From Zeimonas sp964538505 (lineage in GTDB: Bacteria; Pseudomonadota; Gammaproteobacteria; Burkholderiales; Burkholderiaceae_E), in contig CAZIDY010000002.1 of assembly GCA_964538505.1 (NCBI GenBank), forward strand, positions 124,001 to 188,000: DNA of 64,000 nucleotides, in the 5' to 3' direction. The translations under genes were made by a program, and so were the position numbers. This document shows positions 53,898 to 63,087 of this stretch, in pieces. The notes beneath the pieces were generated by a model. That model was not told the DNA's origin, did not search any database, and worked only from the letters and a program-made list of their open reading frames with translations. Position 1 is the first letter of the stretch; the number at the start of each line of letters is the position of its first letter.

Positions 53898-54357
53898 CGG
53901 ATCGGGCTCCCGTGTGTCGCGTCCGTCTGCGGGTCAACGTCAGGTGATTGGTCTCGCCGATGCGGCGATAGCGCGTCTCGTCCATCAGTTGCCGCACGAA
54001 GTGGATTCCCAGGCCGCCTTCGCTGCGCTCCGACAGCGGCGAGTCGAGGTCGGGCGGCGCTGCGCTCAACGGGTCGAAGGCGAGACCGGCGTATTCGATC
54101 GTCACTTCCACGGCCGATGCGGACAGGCGAAAGCGTACGTCGATCGGGTGGAAGCCGCCATCGGGAAACGCGTGGCGGATCGCGTTGGAGAGCACCTCGT
54201 CGAGGGCGACCTGCAGGTCGGCGAGTGCGTTCGCGTCGATGCCGGCGCGCCGTGCGAAGTCGCTGCAGCATTGCGCAACGGCGGCGATTTCCGGCAGCGC
54301 GTTCCCGATGGTGATCGAGACCACCTCGATGGGGCGAGTCGGGCTGCAGCGAGGCAT
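53884..54357 (-). CDS. RsbW-like anti-sigma-factor serine kinase
   Basis: 157 aa HATPase_c_2 domain. N-box LQVALDEVLSNAIRHAF with the catalytic Glu and Asn intact; the G1 box reads IEYAGLAFDP where DDGxPFDP is usual; lid and G2 at GGLGIHFVRQLMDE. It should phosphorylate the STAS protein with which it overlaps. It has no sigma-binding partner nearby, so its output target is open. TACAAT at 54421-54426 (minus strand) may be its -10. Confidence 0.9.
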   Translation of the reverse strand: MPRCSPTRPIEVVSITIGNALPEIAAVAQCCSDFARRAGIDANALADLQVALDEVLSNAIRHAFPDGGFHPIDVRFRLSASAVEVTIEYAGLAFDPLSAAPPDLDSPLSERSEGGLGIHFVRQLMDETRYRRIGETNHLTLTRRRTRHTGARSDGTP

Positions 54358-54438
54358 CGTGGCTCCGCGGGCTGGCGGAGCGTTGCGTACCCGCCGGTCC
54401 GCGCGACTTCGCGTGTGCGAATTGTAGGGGTTTCCCCG

Positions 54439-54866
54439 TCAGATCGCGCTGCGCCCGAAGGCCGCGGCGAGCTCGCGCGCGGCGCGCACGAGCAGAGTCG
54501 TGTCGGCGCCGACAGCGACGAACAGCGCGCCTGCGTCGAGGTAGGTCTGCGCGAGCGCACGGTCGGAGGCGAGGATGCCGGGCGCCTTGCCGGCCGCGCG
54601 CACGGTCGCGATGCCGTCGAGCAGCACGCGCTGCACGTCCGGGTGCGCGGGCTGTCCGCGCAGGCCCATCGAGGCCGAGAGATCGGCCGGCCCGAAGAAC
54701 ACGCCGTCGACGCCGTCGACCGACGCGATCTCACGCAGGTTCTCGATCGCGTCGACCGACTCGGCCTGCACGAGCAGGCACATGTGTGCGTCGGCCTGGT
54801 GTACGTAGTCGTCGACCTGGTTCCAGCGCGATGCGCGCGCGAGCGCGGCGCCCATGCCGCGCCTTC
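54439..54866 (-). pseudogene. hpaI: hpaI remnant, C-terminal half
   Basis: The surviving frame (RGMGAALARASRWN, then CLLVQAESVDAIENL, VDGVFFGPADLSASMG, GALFVAVGADTTLL) matches residues from about 118 to the end of 4-hydroxy-2-oxo-heptane-1,7-dioate aldolase (HpaI). The first 117 residues are missing; at about 54866 the sequence switches to hpaG2 in a different frame. An internal ATG exists but the catalytic half is gone. Confidence 0.85.
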
Positions 54867-55069
54867 GTGCCGATCGTCAATTCCTTCGCCAGTTCCTTCA
54901 CGTGGTCGGCGTAGTTCAGCCCGAGCGCGACGATGGTCTGCGGCTCGAAGGGCGGCAGCCAGACGACCTCGTCCTCTCGCAGCACGCGGCCGTCGGCCAG
55001 TCGAAGACCGTCGGGATGCGGCACGGCGTCGTGCACGGCCCCTGCGAATGCAACGCGCGCCGTCTTCAT
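54867..55069 (-). pseudogene. hpaG: hpaG2 remnant, N-terminal fragment
   Basis: Starts normally (MKTARVAFAGAVHD) and reads to VALGLNYADHVKELAKELT, the N-terminus of the HpaG isomerase/decarboxylase C-terminal half, then breaks at the hpaI junction after about 65 residues. The active-site part is lost. The ATG overlaps the hpaG1 stop (ATGA), showing the former operon order hpaG1-hpaG2-...-hpaI. Confidence 0.85.
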
Positions 55070-55236
55070 GCGTACACCTGCGCGTCTGCAGCCAGCACTT
55101 CGCCGTGCAGCGAGCCGATTGCATCGCAGTCGACGCGCCAGCGCTGGCCGGCTGCGGCCACGGGAGCGCCCTCGTGCACGCCGAGCACGAGCACGTCGCC
55201 GGGCTTCAACGTCATGAATGCCGTCACCTCCTCCGG
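55066..55236 (-). pseudogene. hpaG: hpaG1 remnant, C-terminal fragment
   Basis: Only the last 55 or so residues remain: EVTAFMTLKPGDVLVLG, QRWRVDCDAIGSLHGEV. This is the C-terminal end of the first HpaG half (compare EFATLNPGDAILLG in E. coli). Upstream it runs straight into hpaR, read in the opposite direction, with no intergenic space, so the 5' part and promoter were deleted. Confidence 0.8.
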
Positions 55237-55251
55237 CACCGCAATCTTCCG

Positions 55252-55686
55252 ATGCTGCTCGCGCAGGCGCGCGAACGCGTCTTTGCGCAGTTCCGTCCGA
55301 TCCTGAACGCGCATGGAATCACCGAGCAGCAGTGGCGAATCGTGCGCGCGCTGCTCGAAACCGGCCCGCTCGAGCCGTGCCAGATCGTTGCGCTTTGCGG
55401 CATCTCGAGCCCCAGCCTGGCCGGCGTGCTCGCACGGATGGAAGAAGTGGGCCTCGTGTCGCGCGAGCGCGTGGAGCGCGACAGGCGTCGCCTGCTCGTC
55501 TCGCTCACCGACGAGAGCCGTGCGCTCGCGGCGCGGATGGCGCCGGAGATCGAGGCTGTCTACGTTCGGCTCGAGCGGCAGCTCGACAAGGCGCGACTGC
55601 ACGGGCTGTACCGCTCGCTCGACGAGATCATTGCGCGGCTCGGGCCCTCGGAGGGCCGACGCAAGCGCAGAAGCACTCTGGAGTGA
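55252..55686 (+). CDS. hpaR: MarR-family regulator HpaR, slightly truncated at the N-terminus
   Basis: 144 aa from an internal ATG. QARERVFAQFRPILNAHGITEQQWRIVRALLE and SSPSLAGVLARMEEVGLVSRERVERDRRR are the HpaR winged-helix signature. In-frame codons before the ATG (reading RHRNLP) also belong to HpaR, but no start codon precedes them, so about 8 residues were lost at the junction with hpaG1. HpaR represses the homoprotocatechuate operon; that operon is gone, so it may be useless or have other targets. Confidence 0.82.
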   Translation: MLLAQARERVFAQFRPILNAHGITEQQWRIVRALLETGPLEPCQIVALCGISSPSLAGVLARMEEVGLVSRERVERDRRRLLVSLTDESRALAARMAPEIEAVYVRLERQLDKARLHGLYRSLDEIIARLGPSEGRRKRRSTLE

Positions 55687-55746
55687 ACGGCGACCTCGGG
55701 CTTCGAATTTGCTTCAGGCAGGTTTCGACAGACGAGGAGCGTTCAG

Positions 55747-56367
55747 ATGGTCGAACGACGAATCCCCTCCGCCGACCCCACAGGCTCGAAGGCGCAGCAG
55801 CACTGGCGCGAAGCGGACTCGCATCGCAAGGAGCATCCGCACGACCCGCGCCGTGGCGCGCTCGATCCGGAGTTGTCGCGTCAGCGCCGCGACGCCTTCC
55901 TGCACACGCGAAACGGCGTCTTCTATCCGACCGGCCACACGGTGCTCGTGCTGCTGCCCGACGACGCGAACGCGGTCTGCAACGCGCTACACGAAGCCGG
56001 CTTCGCTCGCGACTCGACGATGCTGCTGGACGCGCAACAGACGTCGGACCTGATGCAGGCGAGCGAGGAGCAGGCGGGCTTCCTGTCCGAGATCGTGGGC
56101 GGCGAGATCAAGAATCTGCGCGTGATCCGGCAACTCGCCGACAACGGCGCGTGCATGCTGATCGTGCGCGTGCACGACGACGACGAGGAACGGCGACTGG
56201 TCGAAGTGGCGCAGCGATGGCCGGTACACAAGGCGATGCGGTACCATAGCCTTGCGATCGAGGAGATAGCGGTCGGCAGCGAAGATATTCCGGGCGACAG
56301 CCCGTACGGCGTCAACGAAGTCTTGCGCAACAAGCCTTCGGACGCACAGATGAAGCCGCGACGCTAG
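55747..56367 (+). CDS. Conserved protein of unknown function
   Basis: 206 aa, soluble. Residues 1-50 are charged and disordered; 50-165 are folded (HTRNGVFYPTGHTVLVLLPDD, ANAVCNALHEAGFARDSTML, then MLIVRVHDDDEERRLVEVAQRW, KAMRYHSLAIEEI). The pattern of two short strands with DxxANAVxxAL recalls stress-type ferredoxin-fold proteins, but I cannot assign a family. GAGGAG lies before the ATG. No operon partner. Confidence 0.8.
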   Translation: MVERRIPSADPTGSKAQQHWREADSHRKEHPHDPRRGALDPELSRQRRDAFLHTRNGVFYPTGHTVLVLLPDDANAVCNALHEAGFARDSTMLLDAQQTSDLMQASEEQAGFLSEIVGGEIKNLRVIRQLADNGACMLIVRVHDDDEERRLVEVAQRWPVHKAMRYHSLAIEEIAVGSEDIPGDSPYGVNEVLRNKPSDAQMKPRR

Positions 56368-56395
56368 CCGCGCTTCGGCCGGTCGCCGACCGGCG

Positions 56396-56429
56396 GTAGA
56401 AAAGGGCGGCGCGCCTGGAAGGCGCGCCG
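56396..56429 (-). terminator. Rho-independent terminator of the cold-shock gene
   Basis: On the minus strand a perfect 9-bp stem CGGCGCGCC (56421-56429) / GGCGCGCCG (56407-56415) with a five-base loop is followed by CCCTTTTC. It is seven bases after the csp stop and is the best classical terminator in the window. Confidence 0.8.
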
Positions 56430-56435
56430 CGGCTT

Positions 56436-56642
56436 TCAGGAAGAGGACTGGATGTTCGACGCCTGCTTGCCTTTCGGGCCCGACACCACGTCGAACTGAA
56501 CCTTCTGGCCTTCCTTCAGGCTCTTGAAGCCGTTCATCTGGATCGCGCTGAAATGCGCGAACAGATCCTCACCTCCATCGTCGGGGGTGATGAAACCGTA
56601 CCCCTTCGAGTCGTTGAACCACTTGACGGTACCCGTTGCCAT
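56436..56642 (-). CDS. Cold-shock protein (CspA family)
   Basis: 68 aa. RNA-binding motifs KGYGFITP and DLFAHFSAI are intact. It is an RNA chaperone that melts secondary structure. A promoter about 150 bases upstream gives a leader of roughly 140 nt, in the range of cold-shock leaders that act as thermosensors. Monocistronic, between this promoter and the terminator. Confidence 0.96.
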   Translation of the reverse strand: MATGTVKWFNDSKGYGFITPDDGGEDLFAHFSAIQMNGFKSLKEGQKVQFDVVSGPKGKQASNIQSSS

Positions 56643-56788
56643 GCTTCGTCTTCCCCTGACGCGATCGACTGGACGCTGCCGTCGGCGCCCGAGGGCGCTG
56701 GCGAGAACGTCGCAGGATCGTAGTGCGTCGGTTTCGAACGAAGTCCGGCGCTCCCGTTTGCGAGGACATCCCCCCGGGCAGCGGACGG

Positions 56789-56817
56789 ATTCTTTGTTAA
56801 AAGACAGGTGTCGTCAA
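56789..56817 (-). promoter_or_regulatory. Sigma-70 promoter of the cold-shock gene
   Basis: -35 TTGACG (56812-56817) and -10 AAGAAT (56789-56794) on the minus strand with exactly 17 bases between. The predicted start near 56782 leaves a 140-nt leader. It is the clearest promoter pair in the window. Confidence 0.65.
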
Positions 56818-56910
56818 GACAGGTTTGGCGCTTTCGAGCGACATTTCATGGGCGCCGCTCTTGCTTTGTGAAGCGCGTCACGGTCGGCGAGACGGCCGTC
56901 TGGAACGTTG

Positions 56911-56938
56911 TTGCAGTGGAAGCAACACTCGCTAGAAT
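56911..56938 (+). promoter_or_regulatory. Promoter of clpS-clpA
   Basis: -35 TTGCAG (56911-56916) and -10 TAGAAT (56933-56938), 16-bp spacer. A start six to seven bases beyond the -10 coincides with the clpS ATG at 56945, which has no Shine-Dalgarno, so the mRNA may be leaderless. Confidence 0.6.
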
Positions 56939-56944
56939 GCATTC

Positions 56945-57249
56945 ATGGCGACGCGTCAAGATCCGTCTCCCGTTCTGGAGCGCCAGGGGTCGCGGCTGAA
57001 GCCGCCACCGATGTATCAGGTGATGCTGCTCAACGACGATTTCACCCCGATGGAGTTCGTCGTAAACGTCCTGCAGAGGTTCTTCGGGATGGGCCGGGAG
57101 AAAGCGACACAGGTGATGTTGAAAGTGCACCGCGAAGGACGCGGCGTGTGCGGAGTGTTTCCTCGCGACGTAGCGGCCACGAAAGTAGAACAGGTTAGCA
57201 GTTACTCACGCCAGCATCAGCATCCGCTGCAATGCGTGATGGAGGAAGC

Positions 57250-57253
<4 letters not shown>
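56945..57253 (+). CDS. clpS: ClpS adaptor of the ClpAP protease
   Basis: 102 aa. The N-end rule pocket is seen in MYQVMLLNDDFTPMEFVV and the ClpA-binding part in MLKVHREGRGVCGVF. It delivers N-degron proteins to ClpA. The TGA overlaps the clpA ATG (ATGA). Its start seems leaderless. Confidence 0.96.
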
Positions 57254-59556
<2,303 letters not shown>

Positions 59557-59642
59557 GCGAACGTGCGAATGAATCTACTGAGCGACCTCGGCCGCTCGCT
59601 ACGATTTCTTCACACGTCGCGAGCGCTGGCGCGTTCTCGCCC

Positions 59643-60620
59643 TTAGCGCGGTACCAGCGCGAAGATCCGTACCGCCGAGCCGGTGCCGCCCTTGACCTTC
59701 AGCGGCGGCACGATGACGGCGAACTCCCAGGCCTTCGCTGCCGCGAGTTCCTCGAGATTCAGGTTCTCCACGATGTAGATGCCTGAATCGGTGATCAGCC
59801 GCATGTGCACCGGGAACACCTGGAATTTCGGCGACGTGACGACTGGCGGTCTTTTCTCGAAGGTGAGCGTATCGTTGCCCACGATGCGTGCGCCCTGCCG
59901 GATCAGGTATTCGGCGGCATCGAGTCCCGGTCCCGGCGAGGATTCGCCGGCGTAGAGCTTCGGATCGCCCGCGAAGTGCGCTCCCCAGCCGGTGCGGATG
60001 AAGACGGTGTCGCCGCGCTGCAGACGCACGCCCTGGCGCTGCGCCGCCTGCTCGAGATGGGCCGCCGTGATCTCGAAATCCGCAGGCAGCGGGCTCGAGT
60101 TGCCCTGGATCATCGTGGCGACGTCGAGGAGGACGCCACGATTGACCAGCAGCTCCGGTGGGAACTCGTCGATTGCCAGGTTCGCGCCGACGCCGCCTGC
60201 GCCGATCCCTGCGGGATCCGCCGTTGCCGCTGCCGCATCGACACCGCCGAAGAGCCTGCCGTCGCGTCCGATGTGACCGAGCGCATCGATGGTCGGTGCA
60301 CCGTGCTGTCCGCTCCAGTGCATCTCCTCCGCAGCGAAGGAGAGCTGGCCGCCGTCGTTGAAGGCGCCGCGTGTCTTCGCGTGCGTTGCGCTGAGCGCGA
60401 AGGAGTAGGGCGGGTTCACCGAGGCGACCGGCGACTGGGCATCCCAGGTGTGCGAGAGGTCGATGAGGCGAGCGCTCTTCAGCGAGGTGATCAGGCCCGG
60501 GCTGCCGGACACTGCGTCCGCACCGGGCGCGGCGCAGCCCAGAGCGGAGGCGGTGAATGCCACGACGATGCCGATGCGCAGGAGTCGCCGGGCGAAGAGG
60601 GGAGTGCAGGCTCGAGTCAT
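59643..60620 (-). CDS. Putative cyclase / kynurenine-formamidase-like lipoprotein
   Basis: 325 aa. Signal with lipobox-like SALGC (C at about residue 29), then the cyclase fold: LIDLSHTWDAQSPV, GQHGAPTIDALGHIG in place of the usual HxGTHxD metal motif, and NDTLTFE near the end. These metal-dependent hydrolases open or close cyclic amides or lactones; the substrate is unknown. AGGAG lies before the ATG at 60620; an earlier ATG lacks one. Confidence 0.85.
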   Translation of the reverse strand: MTRACTPLFARRLLRIGIVVAFTASALGCAAPGADAVSGSPGLITSLKSARLIDLSHTWDAQSPVASVNPPYSFALSATHAKTRGAFNDGGQLSFAAEEMHWSGQHGAPTIDALGHIGRDGRLFGGVDAAAATADPAGIGAGGVGANLAIDEFPPELLVNRGVLLDVATMIQGNSSPLPADFEITAAHLEQAAQRQGVRLQRGDTVFIRTGWGAHFAGDPKLYAGESSPGPGLDAAEYLIRQGARIVGNDTLTFEKRPPVVTSPKFQVFPVHMRLITDSGIYIVENLNLEELAAAKAWEFAVIVPPLKVKGGTGSAVRIFALVPR

Positions 60621-60825
60621 CGGTACTCCTTTTACGCTCGCGCAACGATAGCGCAATCGGTTCCGTTCCGGCGCGCGCGGGAACGAAGGTCACTTCGACG
60701 ACCCCTTCCGTCCGCCACTGGCCGCATCGTCAGCTCCATGACAATATGCGTCGAGCGCACGAAGTAACGCCCGCGGTACTTTGCCGCCGAGAATGCGCGT
60801 TTTTCGTTACAGGAGGAGAAGGACG

Positions 60826-61146
60826 ATGCGATCGAGGACCCTCGCTTCGGCGATCGGTGTCGCTGCCGTGCTCGGCTGGATGGCCGCGCCCGCGCATGCG
60901 CAGTCGGCACACTATCTCGCAGCCAACTGCGCCAATTGCCACGGCACCGACGGCCACTCGGCGGGTGGCGGCGGCATGCCCGGGCTCGCCGGCCTGTCGC
61001 CCACCTATTTCGTCGAGCAGATGAAGGCGTTCCGCGACGGCACGCGCAAGGCGACGATCATGCACCAGCTCTCCAAGGGCTACAGCGAGCAGCAGATCGC
61101 CGAGCTCGCCGAGTACTTCGCCCGCCAGCAGAGGAGCCCGAAATGA
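60826..61146 (+). CDS. fccA: Cytochrome c subunit of flavocytochrome c sulfide dehydrogenase (FccA-like)
   Basis: 106 aa with a signal peptide (GVAAVLGWMAAPAHA) and one heme c site, CANCH (C35, C38, H39), with a likely distal methionine in GGGMPGLAG. The fold size fits a single-heme class I cytochrome. It takes electrons from FccB. AGGAGGAG precedes the ATG; the TGA overlaps fccB. Confidence 0.88.
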   Translation: MRSRTLASAIGVAAVLGWMAAPAHAQSAHYLAANCANCHGTDGHSAGGGGMPGLAGLSPTYFVEQMKAFRDGTRKATIMHQLSKGYSEQQIAELAEYFARQQRSPK

Positions 61147-62483
61147 CGCGCGACATCGTGAACGGGAAAAGCGATGCCGCGGGCATCGAGCCGGGTCGCC
61201 GACGTTTCGCCAAAGTCGCCGGATCGGCAATTGCGCTCGGCGGCGCAGGCGCTGCGCTGTCGCTTGCTGGTTGCGCGACTCCCGGTGCTTCGGCGAGCGG
61301 CGCGCAGGGGCGCGTGCTCGTGATCGGCGGCGGATACGGTGGCGCCACCGCGGCGAAGTACCTGAAGAAATGGGGCGGCACGGCCATCGACGTGACGCTC
61401 GTCGAGCGCGAGCCGGTGTTCATCTCGTGCCCGTTGTCGAACCTCGTGCTCGGCGGATCGCGCCGCATCGATGAGCTCACCGTTACGTACAACGGCCTGC
61501 GCACGGCCGGCGTGCGCGTCGTGCAGGACGAGGTGCTGGCGATCGATCCGTCGACGCGCAGCGTCTCCTTCAGCAAGCTCGCCACGCAACGTTTCGACCG
61601 CATCGTCGTCTCGCCGGGGGTCGATCTCGATTTCCACGCGGTGCAGGGGCTCGATGCCGAAGCGCAGAAGACGATCCTGCACGCATGGAAGGCGGGTGCG
61701 CAGACGGTCGCGCTACGCGCGCAGCTCGAGGCGATGCCCGACGGCGGCACCTATGTGCTCACGATCCCGAAGTCGCCCTATCGTTGCCCGCCCGGTCCGT
61801 ACGAACGCGTCTGCCAGGTCGCGCACTACTTCAAGACGAAGAAACCGCGCTCGAAGATCGTCGTGCTCGATGCGAACCCCGACATCCAGTCGAAGAAGGG
61901 CCTGTTCCTTGCCGTCTGGAACGGCCAGTACAAGGGGTTGATCGACTACCAGCCGAACATGAACGTCACCGAGGTCGACGCCCGCAACCGCGTCGCGATC
62001 ACCGAGTTCGGCGACAAGGTCCGCGCCGACGTGCTCAACGTGGTTCCGCCGCAGCGCTCGGGCGCCATCGCGAAGCAGGCGGGGCTGGTCAACGCGAACG
62101 ATCGCTGGTGCATGGTCGACTGGATCACGCTGGAGTCCACCGATGCGCCCGGCATCCACGTGCTCGGCGACGCCACGCTGTCGGCGCCGCAGATGCCGAA
62201 GTCGGGCCACATGGCGAACCAGCACGGCAAGGCGGTCGCCGCCGCGCTCGTCGAGATCTTCGCCGGGCGTCCGCCGCAGCCGCAGATGATGGCCAACACC
62301 TGCTACAGCTTCGTCGACGATCGCAATGTCGTGCACGTCGCGTCGGTGCACCGCTACGTGCCCGAGAAGAAGACGATCGAACCGGTGGCCGGTGCCGGGG
62401 GCCTTTCGCCCGCGCCGAGCGAGCTCGAGGGGCAGTACGCCAACGCCTGGGCGCGCAACATCTGGAACGACATGCTGACCTGA
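61143..62483 (+). CDS. fccB: Flavoprotein subunit of flavocytochrome c sulfide dehydrogenase
   Basis: 446 aa. A twin-arginine signal (GRRRFAKVAGSAIALGG) sends it folded to the periplasm. FAD loop VLVIGGGYGGATAAKYL; redox cysteines in FISCPLSNLVLGG and in YRCPPGPYERVCQ; C-terminal HMANQHGKAVAAAL. It oxidises sulfide to sulfur or polysulfide and passes electrons to FccA. Start codon overlaps the fccA stop. Could also serve thiosulfate-linked roles, but the pairing with a cytochrome is classic. Confidence 0.92.
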   Translation: MTRDIVNGKSDAAGIEPGRRRFAKVAGSAIALGGAGAALSLAGCATPGASASGAQGRVLVIGGGYGGATAAKYLKKWGGTAIDVTLVEREPVFISCPLSNLVLGGSRRIDELTVTYNGLRTAGVRVVQDEVLAIDPSTRSVSFSKLATQRFDRIVVSPGVDLDFHAVQGLDAEAQKTILHAWKAGAQTVALRAQLEAMPDGGTYVLTIPKSPYRCPPGPYERVCQVAHYFKTKKPRSKIVVLDANPDIQSKKGLFLAVWNGQYKGLIDYQPNMNVTEVDARNRVAITEFGDKVRADVLNVVPPQRSGAIAKQAGLVNANDRWCMVDWITLESTDAPGIHVLGDATLSAPQMPKSGHMANQHGKAVAAALVEIFAGRPPQPQMMANTCYSFVDDRNVVHVASVHRYVPEKKTIEPVAGAGGLSPAPSELEGQYANAWARNIWNDMLT

Positions 62484-62562
62484 GCCCGATGGTCGGACGG
62501 ACCGCGCCTTCGGCAGGGATGCCGGGTGCGGTCCGCGTTCGCGCTGCCTTATAGTTGCCGCG

Positions 62563-63087
62563 ATGACCGATCGAAGTCGTTCGCTGCTCCTGGCATGCGC
62601 GGTGTTCGCGCTGGCTGCCGTTGGCATGGCGCTGGTGCTGCAGCACGTGTTCGAGATGCGCCCCTGCGCCTGGTGCACGCTGCAGCGGCTCGTCTATCTC
62701 GTGGTGGCCGCGTTCGCGTTGCTGGGCTGGCTGCTCGGTGCGCGTGTCGCGGTGCTGCGCGGCTTTGCGCTGCTCGCCGCGCTTGCGTCCTTTGCGGGGC
62801 TCGCCGCCGCGCTGCAGCAGCAGTTCGTTGCTGCAAAGACCGCCTCCTGCGCCTTCACCTTCGCCGACCGCGTGCTGATGCAGCTGCGTCTCGACGAGAT
62901 GGCGCCGTGGCTGTTCTTCGCCGACGCGTCGTGCAACGAAGCGAACGTCCCCCTTCTCGGCGTGCCTTTCGCCGTCTGGAGCGCAACGGCCTTCGTGCTG
63001 CTCGCGATCGGCACGCTCGCGGCTGCGTGGCGCGCGGATGGTCCGCCGCGTGCGCCGCAGGCACCCGTTCCGGAGGTTTCCCGATGA
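62563..63087 (+). CDS. dsbB: DsbB disulfide oxidoreductase
   Basis: 174 aa, four membrane helices. First periplasmic loop pair CAWC (C35, C38), second pair C96 and C124. Reoxidises DsbA and hands electrons to quinone. The TGA overlaps the transaldolase ATG. The C-terminus is Pro-rich. No dsbA nearby. Confidence 0.94.
   Translation: MTDRSRSLLLACAVFALAAVGMALVLQHVFEMRPCAWCTLQRLVYLVVAAFALLGWLLGARVAVLRGFALLAALASFAGLAAALQQQFVAAKTASCAFTFADRVLMQLRLDEMAPWLFFADASCNEANVPLLGVPFAVWSATAFVLLAIGTLAAAWRADGPPRAPQAPVPEVSR

Noticed and set aside
54439..54855. A complete short aldolase gene starting at the internal ATG
   Set aside because: It lacks the first 117 residues with half of the barrel and the catalytic base; it begins exactly at a deletion junction.
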